Source of the DNA: Candidatus Omnitrophota bacterium
GTDB lineage: Bacteria; Omnitrophota; Gorgyraeia; Gygaellales; Profunditerraquicolaceae
NCBI GenBank assembly: GCA_023247875.1
Contig: JAHFFQ010000037.1
Location: forward strand, 1-10,888
Length of the DNA stretch: 10,888 nucleotides
Direction of reading: 5' to 3'
Both the position numbers and the translations under genes were made by a program. Below the pieces are notes generated by a model that saw only the letters and a program-made list of their open reading frames with translations, was not told the origin of the DNA and did not search any database. This document shows positions 1 to 7,974 of this stretch, one piece after another (position 1 is the first letter of the stretch; each line of letters starts with the position of its first letter).

Positions 1-973
1 CATTCACGCAGTGGCCGCAACGCGTGCATTTGGAGCGTAAAGAATAAGGATAATGTCTGAATAACAGTTTTAATATTTTCTTCAGCGGCTTCGGCAGGTT
101 GCTTAATTTTAATGATGTTTCCGGAAGGATAAACGCCTCGACATTCAGCTTGTCGATATCTTCCCCCAGTATCTTAATTTTGCTTAATTGGCCTTCACCC
201 AATCCGCGCCGTGCTGCTTCTTTTGTGGTTAAAACCTCCTGGCCCTTAATGCCCATTATTTTAGCCATAACCGTATCTAAGGCCACGCAGTCGGAGCCGC
301 CTAATAAAAGGTTGAGGCGGCGGATCTTCCCGCCGGTTGCCGGGCCATCCCCTTCCAGGGCCAATATCCCGTCAACGATCGTCAAAGCAGGCCTGGCCTC
401 CTGATATATATCCACAATGATTTTGGCAAATTCAAAGTGCTCAAAATTATTCTTATGCAGCTCTAGTTTATATGTCCCCGAGACCAAGCCAAAAAGGTTT
501 TTGATCGCCCCGGTAAGCAAGGTTAACGCATGGGTCTTAAATTTAGGCAGGTTGACCAGGTAATCACACTCATCCAGCCAGGTGGTAAGCGGGAACTTAT
601 CGCGCATCCGGCGTTTATTAAAACTGACCAGATCTACCCCCTCATCCCGGCAGAGCTTCTTTATGCCGGTAACAGCATAAACTTCATCCACATTTTCTAA
701 ATAGCGGCCCCAGATGGTCGGGCAGTCACCGATAATAACCTTACAGTTTATCTCCTTTAAGATATGGATCACCGCGCGGACCACTTCCGGATGCGTGGTA
801 ATTGCGTATTCCGGCTCCTTGGACATCAAAAGGTTCGGCTTGACCAATACGCGTGAGCCCGGCTTGACAAAAGAGGTTATACCTCCCAGGAGATCAACCA
901 CCCGCCTTACCGCCTGCTCTACGGGAACCGGCTCATAACTATCGCATTTAATTACGGAAATTTGGCTGCTCAT
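1..973 (-). CDS. DUF362 family protein with C-terminal 4Fe-4S ferredoxin motif (partial, 3' end missing)
   Basis: This reading frame starts at ATG 973-971 and runs off the window edge without a stop, giving 324 visible codons. The N-terminal part reads MSSQISVIKCDSYEPV and carries DUF362-type segments such as VLVKPNLL, a VIIGDCPTIWGR stretch, LVNLPKFKTH and GAIKNLFGL. The last visible residues contain Cys316, Cys319 and Cys322 in a CxxCxxC pattern, the beginning of a [4Fe-4S] ferredoxin domain that must continue beyond the window. DUF362 proteins often carry such a domain and are common in anaerobes, but their reaction is not established, so no specific function is assigned. The start overlaps the tatD stop by 4 bp (ATGA), which suggests translational coupling at the end of this gene string. 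Family assignment is confident; the role is unknown. Confidence 0.85.
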   Translation of the reverse strand, partial: MSSQISVIKCDSYEPVPVEQAVRRVVDLLGGITSFVKPGSRVLVKPNLLMSKEPEYAITTHPEVVRAVIHILKEINCKVIIGDCPTIWGRYLENVDEVYAVTGIKKLCRDEGVDLVSFNKRRMRDKFPLTTWLDECDYLVNLPKFKTHALTLLTGAIKNLFGLVSGTYKLELHKNNFEHFEFAKIIVDIYQEARPALTIVDGILALEGDGPATGGKIRRLNLLLGGSDCVALDTVMAKIMGIKGQEVLTTKEAARRGLGEGQLSKIKILGEDIDKLNVEAFILPETSLKLSNLPKPLKKILKLLFRHYPYSLRSKCTRCGHCVN

Positions 974-1731
974 TTCAATCCAAAGAATAGTTTAGCGTTT
1001 TCAGTTGTCCTATCCGCTATCTCTTCAAAACTAACCCCTTTGATCCGGCTGACCTCTTCTGCCAGTAGCTTTATCTGGCAGGGTTCATTACGCTTGCCGC
1101 GAAAAGCCTCCGGAGATAAATACGGAGCATCTGTTTCAAGCATTAATTTATCCAGCGGGGTTAACCTGACCATATCCCTTAAACCTTGCGCTTTTTTATA
1201 AGTAATATTGCAAGTAAAGGAAATTAAAAAACCCAGGGCCAGGCAACTTTTAAGAAAATTTTCATCCCCGGAAAAACAATGCACCACTGCGCGAAGAGGC
1301 AAGGCTGCTTTTAATATCTTTAATGTCTCCTCCTCTGCCTGACGGGTGTGCACCACAAGCGGTAGATCCAGCGACTTGGCAACTTCGATCAGGCTTATAA
1401 AGAGACGCTTTTGGTTATCTTGCGAAGAAAGGTTGCGGAAATAATCCAGGCCGGTCTCTCCGATCGCAACCACCTTATCCTTTGAGACCAACTCCTTTAT
1501 TTTATCCAGATCACCATCCTTAAAACTGTCGGCATCATGCGGATGCACTCCGACACTGGCATAAACCTCCGGATATTTTACGCTAAGCTCGCAGGATGCG
1601 GTTGAAGAATCAAGAGTGGCGCCGATATTCACAAAATAACCCACTCCCGCCTCCTTCGCGCGCCGGATAACCGCATCGCGGTCAACGGAAAATTGCGCGA
1701 AGTCAAGATGGCAGTGGGTATCGATCAGCAT
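970..1731 (-). CDS. tatD: TatD family metal-dependent hydrolase/deoxyribonuclease
   Basis: The 253-residue protein has the full length of the TatD family, which folds as an amidohydrolase-type TIM barrel and acts as a cytosolic 3'-5' exonuclease on DNA or RNA. Metal ligands can be placed: the N-terminal HxH pair His6 and His8 (DTHCHLD), Glu92 in GETGLDYFR, His128 in VVHTR, His151 in HCFSG, and Asp201 in LETDAPYLSPE. GVHPHD at 61-66 is also typical. The start ATG shares one base with the metG stop (TAATG) and lacks a convincing Shine-Dalgarno, so it probably depends on ribosomes finishing metG. A tatD gene directly after the methionyl-tRNA synthetase gene is a widespread arrangement, also seen in Bacillus. 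The exact physiological substrate is not resolved by sequence. Confidence 0.95.
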   Translation of the reverse strand: MLIDTHCHLDFAQFSVDRDAVIRRAKEAGVGYFVNIGATLDSSTASCELSVKYPEVYASVGVHPHDADSFKDGDLDKIKELVSKDKVVAIGETGLDYFRNLSSQDNQKRLFISLIEVAKSLDLPLVVHTRQAEEETLKILKAALPLRAVVHCFSGDENFLKSCLALGFLISFTCNITYKKAQGLRDMVRLTPLDKLMLETDAPYLSPEAFRGKRNEPCQIKLLAEEVSRIKGVSFEEIADRTTENAKLFFGLK

Positions 1732-3266
1732 TATTTCTTTTCGGTTTCAATACGGGGAAATAAGGGACTGCCTTTTTTGATCTCTTTTGAACCTAGCTGC
1801 AAGAAAATGGATCCTGCCGTCTTAGGCATAAACGGGGCGATCTCTTCGCCGATCCTCCTGATCGCGTCAACCAATAAACGGATAAACGCTCTCAGTTCTT
1901 CCTGCCTGCCTTCTTTAATCAAAGTCCAGGGCTTGGTCTCTTCGATATATTTATTGGCCATACCGATACATTCCCATATTTTCGCAAGTGCTTGGCTAAA
2001 ATCATTATTCGGGCTTAAAGCCGCACAAACCTCCCGGGGCAGATCTTTTAGCTTATCTTTTATATTCTCCCCGCTTGGATCATATTTTGTCTTATAAATA
2101 TCCAACTCCGGGATCACTCCCGTATAATACTTTTCAACCATAGTCAGCGTCCGGTATATAAGATTGCCCAGATCATTGGCCAGGTCGCCGTTGAATCTCT
2201 TGATTATCGCTTCCTCTGAGAAATTACCGTCAGAGCCAAACGGCACATCGCGCAAAAGAAAATACCTGTATACATCTATCCCGAATTTATCCACCATCTC
2301 AACCGGATTAACCGCATTACCCCGGGATTTAGACATCTTGTCCTCATTGATCATCCACCAACCGTGTGCAAATATGGTATCCGGCTGCCTTATCCCCAAA
2401 GCCTCTAATATGATCGGCCAGTAGATCGCATGATGCCTTAAGATATCCTTGCCTACTAAATGCACCACCCTCACATCTTTATCCCACCATGTTGAGCGGT
2501 AAATGTTCCGGCTGTCAAACTCACCCACCGCGCTGATATAGTTAATTAAGGCATCGAACCAGACATAGGTAACATGTTTTTGGCTAAAAGGAAGCGGGAT
2601 ACCCCAGCTTAATCTTTCTTTGGGCCGGGATATGCACAAATCCTCTAATTTGTTATTTTCCAGGAAACCCAAAACCTCATTTCTTCTTGAGGAGGGCTGG
2701 ATATAAGTGATCCTACCGGGATCTTTAACGGTATCCTTTATATAATCAATAAGCCAGGCTTGATATTTTGAAAGCCGGAAGAAAAAGTTGGTTTCGCTGA
2801 TCTTCTCAAGCGGACGTTTGCAATCCGGGCAAATCTTGTCAGTAATCTGCGTTTGAGGCCAGAATGTTTCGCAGGGGGTACAATACCAGCCTTCATATTT
2901 ATCTTCATAAATATCGCCTTTATCATAAACTATTTGCAGCGCTTTTTGCACGGTTTTAATATGCCTGCTTTCAGTAGTGCGGATAAAATCATCGTTGGAT
3001 ATTTCCAGCTTCTTCCAAAGTCCTTTAAACTGCACTACTACCTTGTCCACAAACTCATGAGTAGAGAGTTTGGCTTCCTCTGCGGCCTTCTGGATCTTCT
3101 GGCCGTGTTCGTCGGTTCCGGTCAAAAACCAGACATTATCTTTACCCAGGAGGTTGCGGTTATAGCGGGCCAGTGTATCGGCGGCAATATTGGTATAAGA
3201 ATGGCCGATGTGCGGGGAGGCATTCACGTAATAGATAGGGGTGGTGATATAAAACTTATTTGCCAT
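1731..3266 (-). CDS. metG: methionyl-tRNA synthetase
   Basis: This 511-residue class I aminoacyl-tRNA synthetase charges tRNA-Met with methionine in the cytoplasm, serving both initiation and elongation. The HIGH signature is at 19-22 (SPHIGHSYTN) and KMSKS at 310-314 (EDKMSKSRGNAV). A zinc knuckle inserted in the connective peptide has Cys129/Cys132 and Cys146/Cys149, the single-knuckle CxxC-CxxC type. WFDALINY at 236-243 and the HGWW segment before KMSKS are family hallmarks. The protein ends soon after the anticodon-binding helical domain, so it lacks the C-terminal Trbp111-like tRNA-binding/dimerisation extension found in longer bacterial forms. The start lies 11 bp inside ricT and is preceded by AAGGA at a good distance. 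Its position between ricT and tatD matches the Bacillus metS neighbourhood. Confidence 0.97.
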   Translation of the reverse strand: MANKFYITTPIYYVNASPHIGHSYTNIAADTLARYNRNLLGKDNVWFLTGTDEHGQKIQKAAEEAKLSTHEFVDKVVVQFKGLWKKLEISNDDFIRTTESRHIKTVQKALQIVYDKGDIYEDKYEGWYCTPCETFWPQTQITDKICPDCKRPLEKISETNFFFRLSKYQAWLIDYIKDTVKDPGRITYIQPSSRRNEVLGFLENNKLEDLCISRPKERLSWGIPLPFSQKHVTYVWFDALINYISAVGEFDSRNIYRSTWWDKDVRVVHLVGKDILRHHAIYWPIILEALGIRQPDTIFAHGWWMINEDKMSKSRGNAVNPVEMVDKFGIDVYRYFLLRDVPFGSDGNFSEEAIIKRFNGDLANDLGNLIYRTLTMVEKYYTGVIPELDIYKTKYDPSGENIKDKLKDLPREVCAALSPNNDFSQALAKIWECIGMANKYIEETKPWTLIKEGRQEELRAFIRLLVDAIRRIGEEIAPFMPKTAGSIFLQLGSKEIKKGSPLFPRIETEKK

Positions 3267-4065
3267 GCTCTTTTTCCTTATAGCTTACCTCGACAAGCGT
3301 CCCTTCCTCAAGCTGCACGGTTACCAGGCGCTTAAAGACATTTACACTGAAGACCTTGCCCTTGCCGCCCGGCGTATGCACATGCTCACCTTCGCGGGGA
3401 AGGCCTTTGGAGAGAATCCTGTAAGTTTCGTATTCATAGGAGAGGCAGCACATCAGCCTTCCGCATAACCCGGAAATCTTGGGCGGATTTAACGGCAGTC
3501 CCTCCTCCTTGGCCATCTTGATGGTCACCGGCTCAAAATCCTTCAGGAATTTTTTGCAGCAAAGCTCCCTGCCGCATGAACCATACCCGCCGAAAAGCCT
3601 GGCTTCATCCCTGACCCCGATCTGCCTTAATTCAATACGCGCCTTGAATATCTTAGCCAGGTCTTTAACCAGATTGCGGAAATCCACCCGGCCGTCGGAG
3701 GTAAAGTAAAATAAAATTTTGGAACGGTCAAAGGAGTACTCTGCTTTGACCAGCTTCATATCCAGTTTATGCTCGGTGATCTTCTTAAGGCAGGCATTGA
3801 ACGCCTCTTTGCCCCTGGCACGGTTATCTTCTATCTGTTTTAGGTCGCTCTCCCTGGCCGGTCGGATTATTCTTTTCGGCGCCTCCTTGGGGTCGGCCTT
3901 CTTAGGGCAGGAACGTCCGCAGGCAGACTGCATAACCACCCCGTAATCCAGTCCGCGGTCATGCTCAACGATCACGCAATCACCCTCCTTCAAGATAAGG
4001 TTACCTACCTGATAAGATTGTATTGCGCCTGAGCCCCTTAGTTGTACTCTGATCATGCCGTCCAT
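3256..4065 (-). CDS. ricT: PSP1 domain protein, RicT/YaaT-like regulator of RNA maturation
   Basis: The 269-residue protein matches the PSP1/YaaT family. In Bacillus, RicT works with RicA and RicF in an iron-sulfur complex that assists RNase Y-dependent mRNA processing. The core is at about 145-215: GGYGSCGRELCC (Cys164, 169, 170) and SGLCGRLMCCLSYE (Cys201, 206, 207), the conserved cysteines of the family. A further CGRSC at 49-53 lies in the N-terminal part. The start chosen is ATG 4065, because GGGAG sits 7 nt upstream; a second ATG at 4056 (MIRVQL) would overlap the holB stop as ATGA and remains possible. Location directly after holB repeats the Bacillus holB-yaaT order. No ricA or ricF is visible nearby. 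Family call is firm; the exact role here is inferred. Confidence 0.9.
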   Translation of the reverse strand: MDGMIRVQLRGSGAIQSYQVGNLILKEGDCVIVEHDRGLDYGVVMQSACGRSCPKKADPKEAPKRIIRPARESDLKQIEDNRARGKEAFNACLKKITEHKLDMKLVKAEYSFDRSKILFYFTSDGRVDFRNLVKDLAKIFKARIELRQIGVRDEARLFGGYGSCGRELCCKKFLKDFEPVTIKMAKEEGLPLNPPKISGLCGRLMCCLSYEYETYRILSKGLPREGEHVHTPGGKGKVFSVNVFKRLVTVQLEEGTLVEVSYKEKEHGK

Positions 4066-4967
4066 AGCTGCGCTCCCAGGTTATGTAAAAGTAATTTACT
4101 ATTTATATTATTATCCAGGTACATGAAGCTTTCCGAAATGCAGGTTATGATATCGTCAAGCTGCTTGAAGGATAATTTCTGCGCCAGCTTGAGCAGGTCG
4201 TTCTCCCTGTCCGCGTGGATCGCCTCTCTTTGCCCTAACCCTGCCTTAAAAAAGTATATATCCCTGAACCAGGAGGCAAGGATGTTCAAAAAGGCGCGTA
4301 TCTCTTCTTTGTTCTGGAGCGCATGATCCCGGTCAGGGGCCTTCTCCGGAAGCAGGAAAGAATCAAGTATCCTGTTCTTCTCCCCGGCTATACCGGAGTC
4401 CTTTAGTTTCAAAGCCAGTCCCAGCCTGCCTTCGGCGTAATAGGCGAGAAAATGCGCTGACTGCCTGTCAAGGGAATGCTCCTTGATCAAGAGTGACTCT
4501 AAATCCGCCCTAGCTAAAGGAGTAAATTTTATGGTTTTGCAGCGCGATAATACCGTCTTAAAAATACTCTGCGGCTTATGCGTTACCAGAATGAAGAGGC
4601 AGTCGCCTGGCGGCTCCTCAAGCAGCTTAAGCAGGGAATTTGCCGCTTCGGGATTGAGGCGGTGGCTGTTATCGATGATAAAAATATTCATTTTCCCTTC
4701 ATATGGCCGTAAGGAGGCCTGATGCTGCATGGCGCGGATATCTTCCATCTTTATCTGGGAGTTGCCGTTTTCAATAATGTGCACATCGGGATGCTCCCGG
4801 GCGTCGCCTGCGCCATTCAATTCCTGGGCTATCATTTTGGCAACCATCTTTTTGCCGATCCCCTCCGGCCCGCTGAAAATATAAGCGCCGGAGAAACGGT
4901 TGCTCTCTATAAAGCTGTTGATAATACTTATCGGCTTATCGTGGCCAACGCATCCGCTAAAGCGCAT
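4053..4967 (-). CDS. holB: DNA polymerase III subunit delta'
   Basis: This is a 304-residue AAA+ clamp-loader subunit that helps load the beta sliding clamp at the replication fork. The N-terminal half has a P-loop GPEGIGKK at 33-40, FIIDNSHRLNPEAAN at the Walker B position (IIDN rather than a canonical DExx, as expected for delta'), the conserved LLKLLEEPP at 112-120, and the SRC motif at 141-143 that supplies the arginine finger. The usual four-cysteine zinc module after helix 2 is missing: residues 50-62 (LNGAGDAREHPDV) are short and contain no cysteine. The C-terminal third is a divergent helical collar domain. The gene overlaps tmk by 11 bp and ricT by 13 bp, a gene order shared with many bacteria. 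DnaX was considered, but the length, position and degenerate Walker B favour delta'. Confidence 0.92.
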   Translation of the reverse strand: MRFSGCVGHDKPISIINSFIESNRFSGAYIFSGPEGIGKKMVAKMIAQELNGAGDAREHPDVHIIENGNSQIKMEDIRAMQHQASLRPYEGKMNIFIIDNSHRLNPEAANSLLKLLEEPPGDCLFILVTHKPQSIFKTVLSRCKTIKFTPLARADLESLLIKEHSLDRQSAHFLAYYAEGRLGLALKLKDSGIAGEKNRILDSFLLPEKAPDRDHALQNKEEIRAFLNILASWFRDIYFFKAGLGQREAIHADRENDLLKLAQKLSFKQLDDIITCISESFMYLDNNINSKLLLHNLGAQLWTA

Positions 4968-5562
4968 TAACGATCTCCCTGATCATGCCTTGAGTCTTAC
5001 ATTTATCTTCGGCAACCTTGACTATCCTGATCCTTCGCGGCTCCTGACGGGCAAGTTTAAGGTAGCCATTTCTAACGCGCAAATGATAATTTACCGAACG
5101 GCATTCAATGCGGTCTTTGCAGTTATGCCTGTGCTCAAGCCCTTTTTTAACCGGCAGATCCAGGAATATGGTCAGCTCCGGCTTTATGCCCTGCGTGGCA
5201 AAGTTTCCGATGGACTTGATCAATTTTATATCTACTCCCAGGCCAAAACCCTGGTAAGCGATAGTTGAGTCAAGGAACCTGTCGCACACAACTGTTTTTC
5301 CTGATTTAAGGGCCGGCTTAATGATCTCCTCAACCACCTGGGCGCGGCTGGCCATGTAAAGCAGGGTCTCTGCCTCCGGGGAAATTACGCTTTTTGTATC
5401 AAGCAAGATCTCCCTTATCCTCTCGCTTGTCTTGACTCCGCCGGGCTCGCGCAGATAAATAACCTTTAATCCCTTGGACTTAAGGTAACGGAAGAGCATC
5501 TCGGACTGTGTACTCTTGCCGCAGCCTTCGGAACCCTCAAATGTGATGAATTTGCCGCGCAC
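4957..5562 (-). CDS. tmk: thymidylate kinase
   Basis: The enzyme phosphorylates dTMP to dTDP with ATP, an essential step of dTTP supply. Numbered from the GTG start chosen here (201 residues), the P-loop GSEGCGKST is at 10-18, REPGG at 38-42, ASRAQ at 71-75, the DRF motif at 94-96 with downstream YQG at 103-105, and the LID-region DRIE at 150-153 followed by a GYLKLARQEPRRI-like segment. The longest frame begins at TTG 5580, but the GTG at 5562 has a perfect GGAGG six nucleotides upstream, and starting there gives MRGKFITFEG, the usual beginning of the family. The TTG start is weaker though it too has AGGTGG upstream. The gene overlaps holB and follows the small zeta-associated gene by about 31 nt, so it may share that transcript. 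Confidence 0.94.
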   Translation of the reverse strand: MRGKFITFEGSEGCGKSTQSEMLFRYLKSKGLKVIYLREPGGVKTSERIREILLDTKSVISPEAETLLYMASRAQVVEEIIKPALKSGKTVVCDRFLDSTIAYQGFGLGVDIKLIKSIGNFATQGIKPELTIFLDLPVKKGLEHRHNCKDRIECRSVNYHLRVRNGYLKLARQEPRRIRIVKVAEDKCKTQGMIREIVNAL

Positions 5563-5568
5563 CTTTAC

Positions 5569-5573
5569 CCTCC
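5569..5573 (-). promoter_or_regulatory. Shine-Dalgarno site of tmk
   Basis: GGAGG on the minus strand lies six nucleotides before the GTG at 5562. It lies inside the longer TTG-initiated frame and is the main reason for preferring the GTG start. Confidence 0.7.
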
Positions 5574-5593
5574 AGCTCAATTTTACTTTCCAC

Positions 5594-5746
5594 CTATTTT
5601 AAAGCACTCGGAGAAATATAGACGGTTTTCCCATTTTTCCAGACAGGCAGCGGCCGGCCGGATTTTTTATGCCGCTCTATAACTCCACGGACTGCTTTAT
5701 TCAGTGCGGCTTCGGCTTTATCCTGAAGAGACATTCTTTTTTTCAT
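5594..5746 (-). CDS. 50-residue protein paired with zeta-like kinase; candidate antitoxin
   Basis: A 50-codon frame starts at ATG 5746, overlapping the zeta-like gene's stop by 4 bp (ATGA), and ends at TAG 5594-5596. The product begins MKKRMSLQDKAEAAL and continues with an acidic/basic helix-like stretch (NKAVRGVIERHKKSG), then a short Pro/Trp segment (RPLPVWKNGK) and a beta-like end (TVYISPSALK). The second Met at codon 5 is an alternative start. Tiny proteins with a helix followed by a GxP(L)xxWxxGK-type tail are, from memory, often encoded beside zeta-toxin-family kinases, so it is a plausible cognate antitoxin or partner. That link rests on overlap and general resemblance, not on a demonstrated domain. 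It is not related by sequence to the classical epsilon antitoxin as far as can be judged. The frame fills the space between zeta and tmk. Confidence 0.72.
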   Translation of the reverse strand: MKKRMSLQDKAEAALNKAVRGVIERHKKSGRPLPVWKNGKTVYISPSALK

Positions 5747-6324
5747 CTGCTACCTCGCAATTTTATAAAACAAGAGAATGATTTTTCATCTAAAATCTCC
5801 TTGTGGCCGTTGCGCCGTTTCGCTATCAAAATAGGTTTGGCTTTAGAGTTATCAAACAACATCCAGGAATCAATTAAGGAATCATACAAATTAAGAAAAT
5901 TGTTAATTCCCCTGTTAAACCTGCGCTTTACATCCACATCGGGCACATCATGCCCGCCTTCCAAAACCCTTTCTTTAATACGGGCGATGCCTAATTCCGG
6001 GCTGGGAATCCATAGAAAAAAAAGATGCAACGCATACCCTTTCAATCTTAATTCCGAAAACAGGTTGGCATAAGACTTACCGGCAAGAGTGGTCTCAAAA
6101 GCAAAATCAATACCGCGGCCGGCAAAATCATGTATCTGTTGCAATACAAGCTTGCCGGCTTTGATAGCTGCGCTGCGCGGTGCAAAGGGAGCCAGGCCTT
6201 GAGCGATTAAATCGGCATTCACAAAATTTGGGCACTTTACGTAATCAGGCAAAAACTTGGCCGCGAATGTCGTCTTACCTGACCCATTCGGACCGGCAAT
6301 TATGTATATATTCTTGTTTTTCAT
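5743..6324 (-). CDS. zeta toxin family P-loop kinase
   Basis: This 193-residue protein has the short zeta-toxin-like architecture. The Walker A motif GPNGSGKT is at 11-18, followed by FVNADLIAQGLAPF (34-47, with Asp38 as a candidate catalytic acid), AFETTLAGKSY (75-85) and a LID-like segment with GGHDVP at 123-128, RRF at 134-136 and FDNS at 157-160. Classical zeta toxins phosphorylate UDP-N-acetylglucosamine and so block peptidoglycan synthesis; many short chromosomal members have untested substrates, so the target here is an inference. An ATG start with only a weak AAGG upstream is used. The gene follows cysS and the first structured repeat, and its stop overlaps a 50-residue candidate partner, giving a toxin-first order unlike epsilon-zeta. 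It interrupts otherwise housekeeping genes, which suggests later acquisition. Confidence 0.88.
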   Translation of the reverse strand: MKNKNIYIIAGPNGSGKTTFAAKFLPDYVKCPNFVNADLIAQGLAPFAPRSAAIKAGKLVLQQIHDFAGRGIDFAFETTLAGKSYANLFSELRLKGYALHLFFLWIPSPELGIARIKERVLEGGHDVPDVDVKRRFNRGINNFLNLYDSLIDSWMLFDNSKAKPILIAKRRNGHKEILDEKSFSCFIKLRGSR

Positions 6325-6346
6325 AAATACCTTTTATTTCAAGATT

Positions 6347-6507
6347 TGCGGCTGCCGAGGTTTGCCTTTCGCAGCACCGCTTGCTCGCCCCAGCGTGGCG
6401 AGCTACGCTTCAGCAAAATTTTCGCTCTGCCTACTTTGTTTTTAGCGAGGCAACCATGCCCGCTCAAATTTTGAGATGCTGCTCAAGACAACCCTCGCCA
6501 TCCGCTA
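6347..6507 (+). repeat. structured repeat, copy 1 (between cysS and the zeta-like gene)
   Basis: This roughly 160-nt noncoding element occupies most of the gap between cysS and the zeta-like gene. Its outer arms, 6348-6380 and 6473-6505, are inverted repeats matching at 25 of 33 positions. Inside are a perfect 7-bp hairpin at 6383-6403 (GCTCGCC, loop CCAGCGT, GGCGAGC) and a small palindrome CTCAAATTTTGAG at 6463-6475. It aligns with the second copy (7975-8130 read on the minus strand): 5' end GCGGCTGCC (6348-6356), TCGCTCT (6422-6428), TGCCCGCTC (6457-6465), CAAGACAA (6484-6491) and 3' end CATCCGCT (6499-6506). The strand given is the orientation that matches the other copy read on minus; which strand is functional is unknown. 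No open frame or target-site duplication was recognised. Confidence 0.72.
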
Positions 6508-6514
6508 TAACGAA

Positions 6515-7951
6515 TTATAAGCTTCTTCTGGAAGAAACCCGGCCGTCTTTCATAATTTCAACGATCATGCCAAGCTGCTTTAACTTCTCGCGTATAGAAT
6601 CGGCCCTAACATAATCTTTAATCCTCCTAGCTTTCTCATAATCGCTCAAAAGTAGCAAGACCTCTAAGGAGTCATTCGCAGCAAGTTCATCCAACAAGCT
6701 CAAACCAAATACCTCTCTGCTTAAATTCATTATAACACGTCCAGCTTGGTCAACCATATCTGCATATTCTTTATCTGTTTTACCGGATTCGATAAATTTA
6801 TGGGTATCAGTAACCAGCTTAAAAAGACAGCCCAGGGCACGAGGCGTATTAAAATCATCCTCCATCGCTTCGGTAAATTCATTTTTATTTTTCTCTATAA
6901 AATCAACCTTAACCGGCTTATTTGCCCTGTTATGCATTTTAATTTCCATTATTTTCTTAAACAATATTTCAAATCTTTCAAGGGACTTTTTTGCCTCCTC
7001 AATTTTCTCTTCGGTATAATCAACCGGATGCAGGTAGTGAGTAGAAAGGAATAACAATTTTAATAGATCCGGATGCTTATATTTATCTATAAAATCCTTT
7101 ACGGTAACGTAATTACCCAGGGATTTGGACATTTTCTGGGAGTTAATGGTGAGCAGGCCGTGGTGGAGCCAGTAGCGGGCGAATTTCTTGCCCGCGCCTT
7201 CGGACTGGGCTATCTCATTTTCATGATGCGGGAAAATAAGGTCCAGGCCGCCGCCGTGAATATCAAATTCATCTCCCAGGATATCCGAGCTCATTACCGA
7301 GCATTCTATATGCCATCCCGGCCTTCCCTTTCCCCATGGGCTGTCCCAGGAGGGTTCGTTTTCTTTCGCCGCTTTCCATAAAACAAAATCAAGAGGATCC
7401 CGCTTCTTTTCACCCGGGGCTATCCTTGCCCCTGCCTCCATTTTCTCTATTGCCTGGTGGGATAATTTACCGTAATCTTTGGCCTTTTTAATATCAAAAT
7501 AAACATCCCCGCCGGAAGCATAGGCAACATCACGCTTGATCAACTCCTGAATAAATTTCTGCATCGCCGGGATATATTCTGTTGCCTTGGGCTCTTTATC
7601 GGGAGGCAGGATCCCCAATTGCTGCATATCTTCATGATAAGCATCAAGGTATTTCTTTGCCACTTTCTGCGCCGCGCTGTTTAGATCCTCCCCCTTATAT
7701 TCCTCTCTTGCCTTCCCGATGATCTTATCATCAACATCAGTGACATTGCGCACAAAGGTAACTTTATAACCTTTATATATCAGGTAGCGGCGGATGACAT
7801 CAAAGATATAAGCGCTGCGGGCATGGCCGATATGCGGCTGGTCATATACCGTGGGCCCGCACACATACATCTTGACCTGCCCTGGCTTGAGGGGAACAAA
7901 CTTATCCTTTTTACGGGTAAGTGAATTATATATATAAATCGTGTCTTCCAT
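6515..7951 (-). CDS. cysS: cysteinyl-tRNA synthetase
   Basis: The 478-residue class I synthetase attaches cysteine to tRNA-Cys. Its HIGH motif is at 40-43 (YDQPHIGHARSA) and KMSKS at 273-277 (SQKMSKSLGNYVT). The zinc site that recognises cysteine is complete: Cys31 in CGPTVYD, Cys217 in WHIECSVM, and His242 and Glu246 in FPHHENEIAQSE. Length is normal, with the C-terminal DALR-type helical region present; the end (DGRVSSRRSL) differs from common termini but is not truncated. The start ATG at 7951 lacks a strong Shine-Dalgarno. It lies downstream of cysE, as in Firmicutes, but the two are separated by a 184-nt gap almost filled by a structured repeat, and a second inverted copy follows the stop codon. 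No T-box leader motif was found upstream. Confidence 0.97.
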   Translation of the reverse strand: MEDTIYIYNSLTRKKDKFVPLKPGQVKMYVCGPTVYDQPHIGHARSAYIFDVIRRYLIYKGYKVTFVRNVTDVDDKIIGKAREEYKGEDLNSAAQKVAKKYLDAYHEDMQQLGILPPDKEPKATEYIPAMQKFIQELIKRDVAYASGGDVYFDIKKAKDYGKLSHQAIEKMEAGARIAPGEKKRDPLDFVLWKAAKENEPSWDSPWGKGRPGWHIECSVMSSDILGDEFDIHGGGLDLIFPHHENEIAQSEGAGKKFARYWLHHGLLTINSQKMSKSLGNYVTVKDFIDKYKHPDLLKLLFLSTHYLHPVDYTEEKIEEAKKSLERFEILFKKIMEIKMHNRANKPVKVDFIEKNKNEFTEAMEDDFNTPRALGCLFKLVTDTHKFIESGKTDKEYADMVDQAGRVIMNLSREVFGLSLLDELAANDSLEVLLLLSDYEKARRIKDYVRADSIREKLKQLGMIVEIMKDGRVSSRRSL

Positions 7952-7974
7952 ATAAGTATCGCTTTAACAATTGC

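Noticed and set aside
714..1201. Plus-strand open frames opposite the DUF362 and tatD genes
   Set aside because: They are antisense to well-supported genes and their translations match no family.
5563..5580. TTG start of tmk adding six residues
   Set aside because: An AGGTGG does lie upstream, but the GTG at 5562 has a better-spaced GGAGG and yields the family's usual N-terminus; the TTG start cannot be fully excluded.
7926..7937. TTATATATATAA palindrome as a promoter -10 or origin-like AT element
   Set aside because: It lies in the first codons of cysS (IYIYN), and no matching -35 or repeated boxes were seen.
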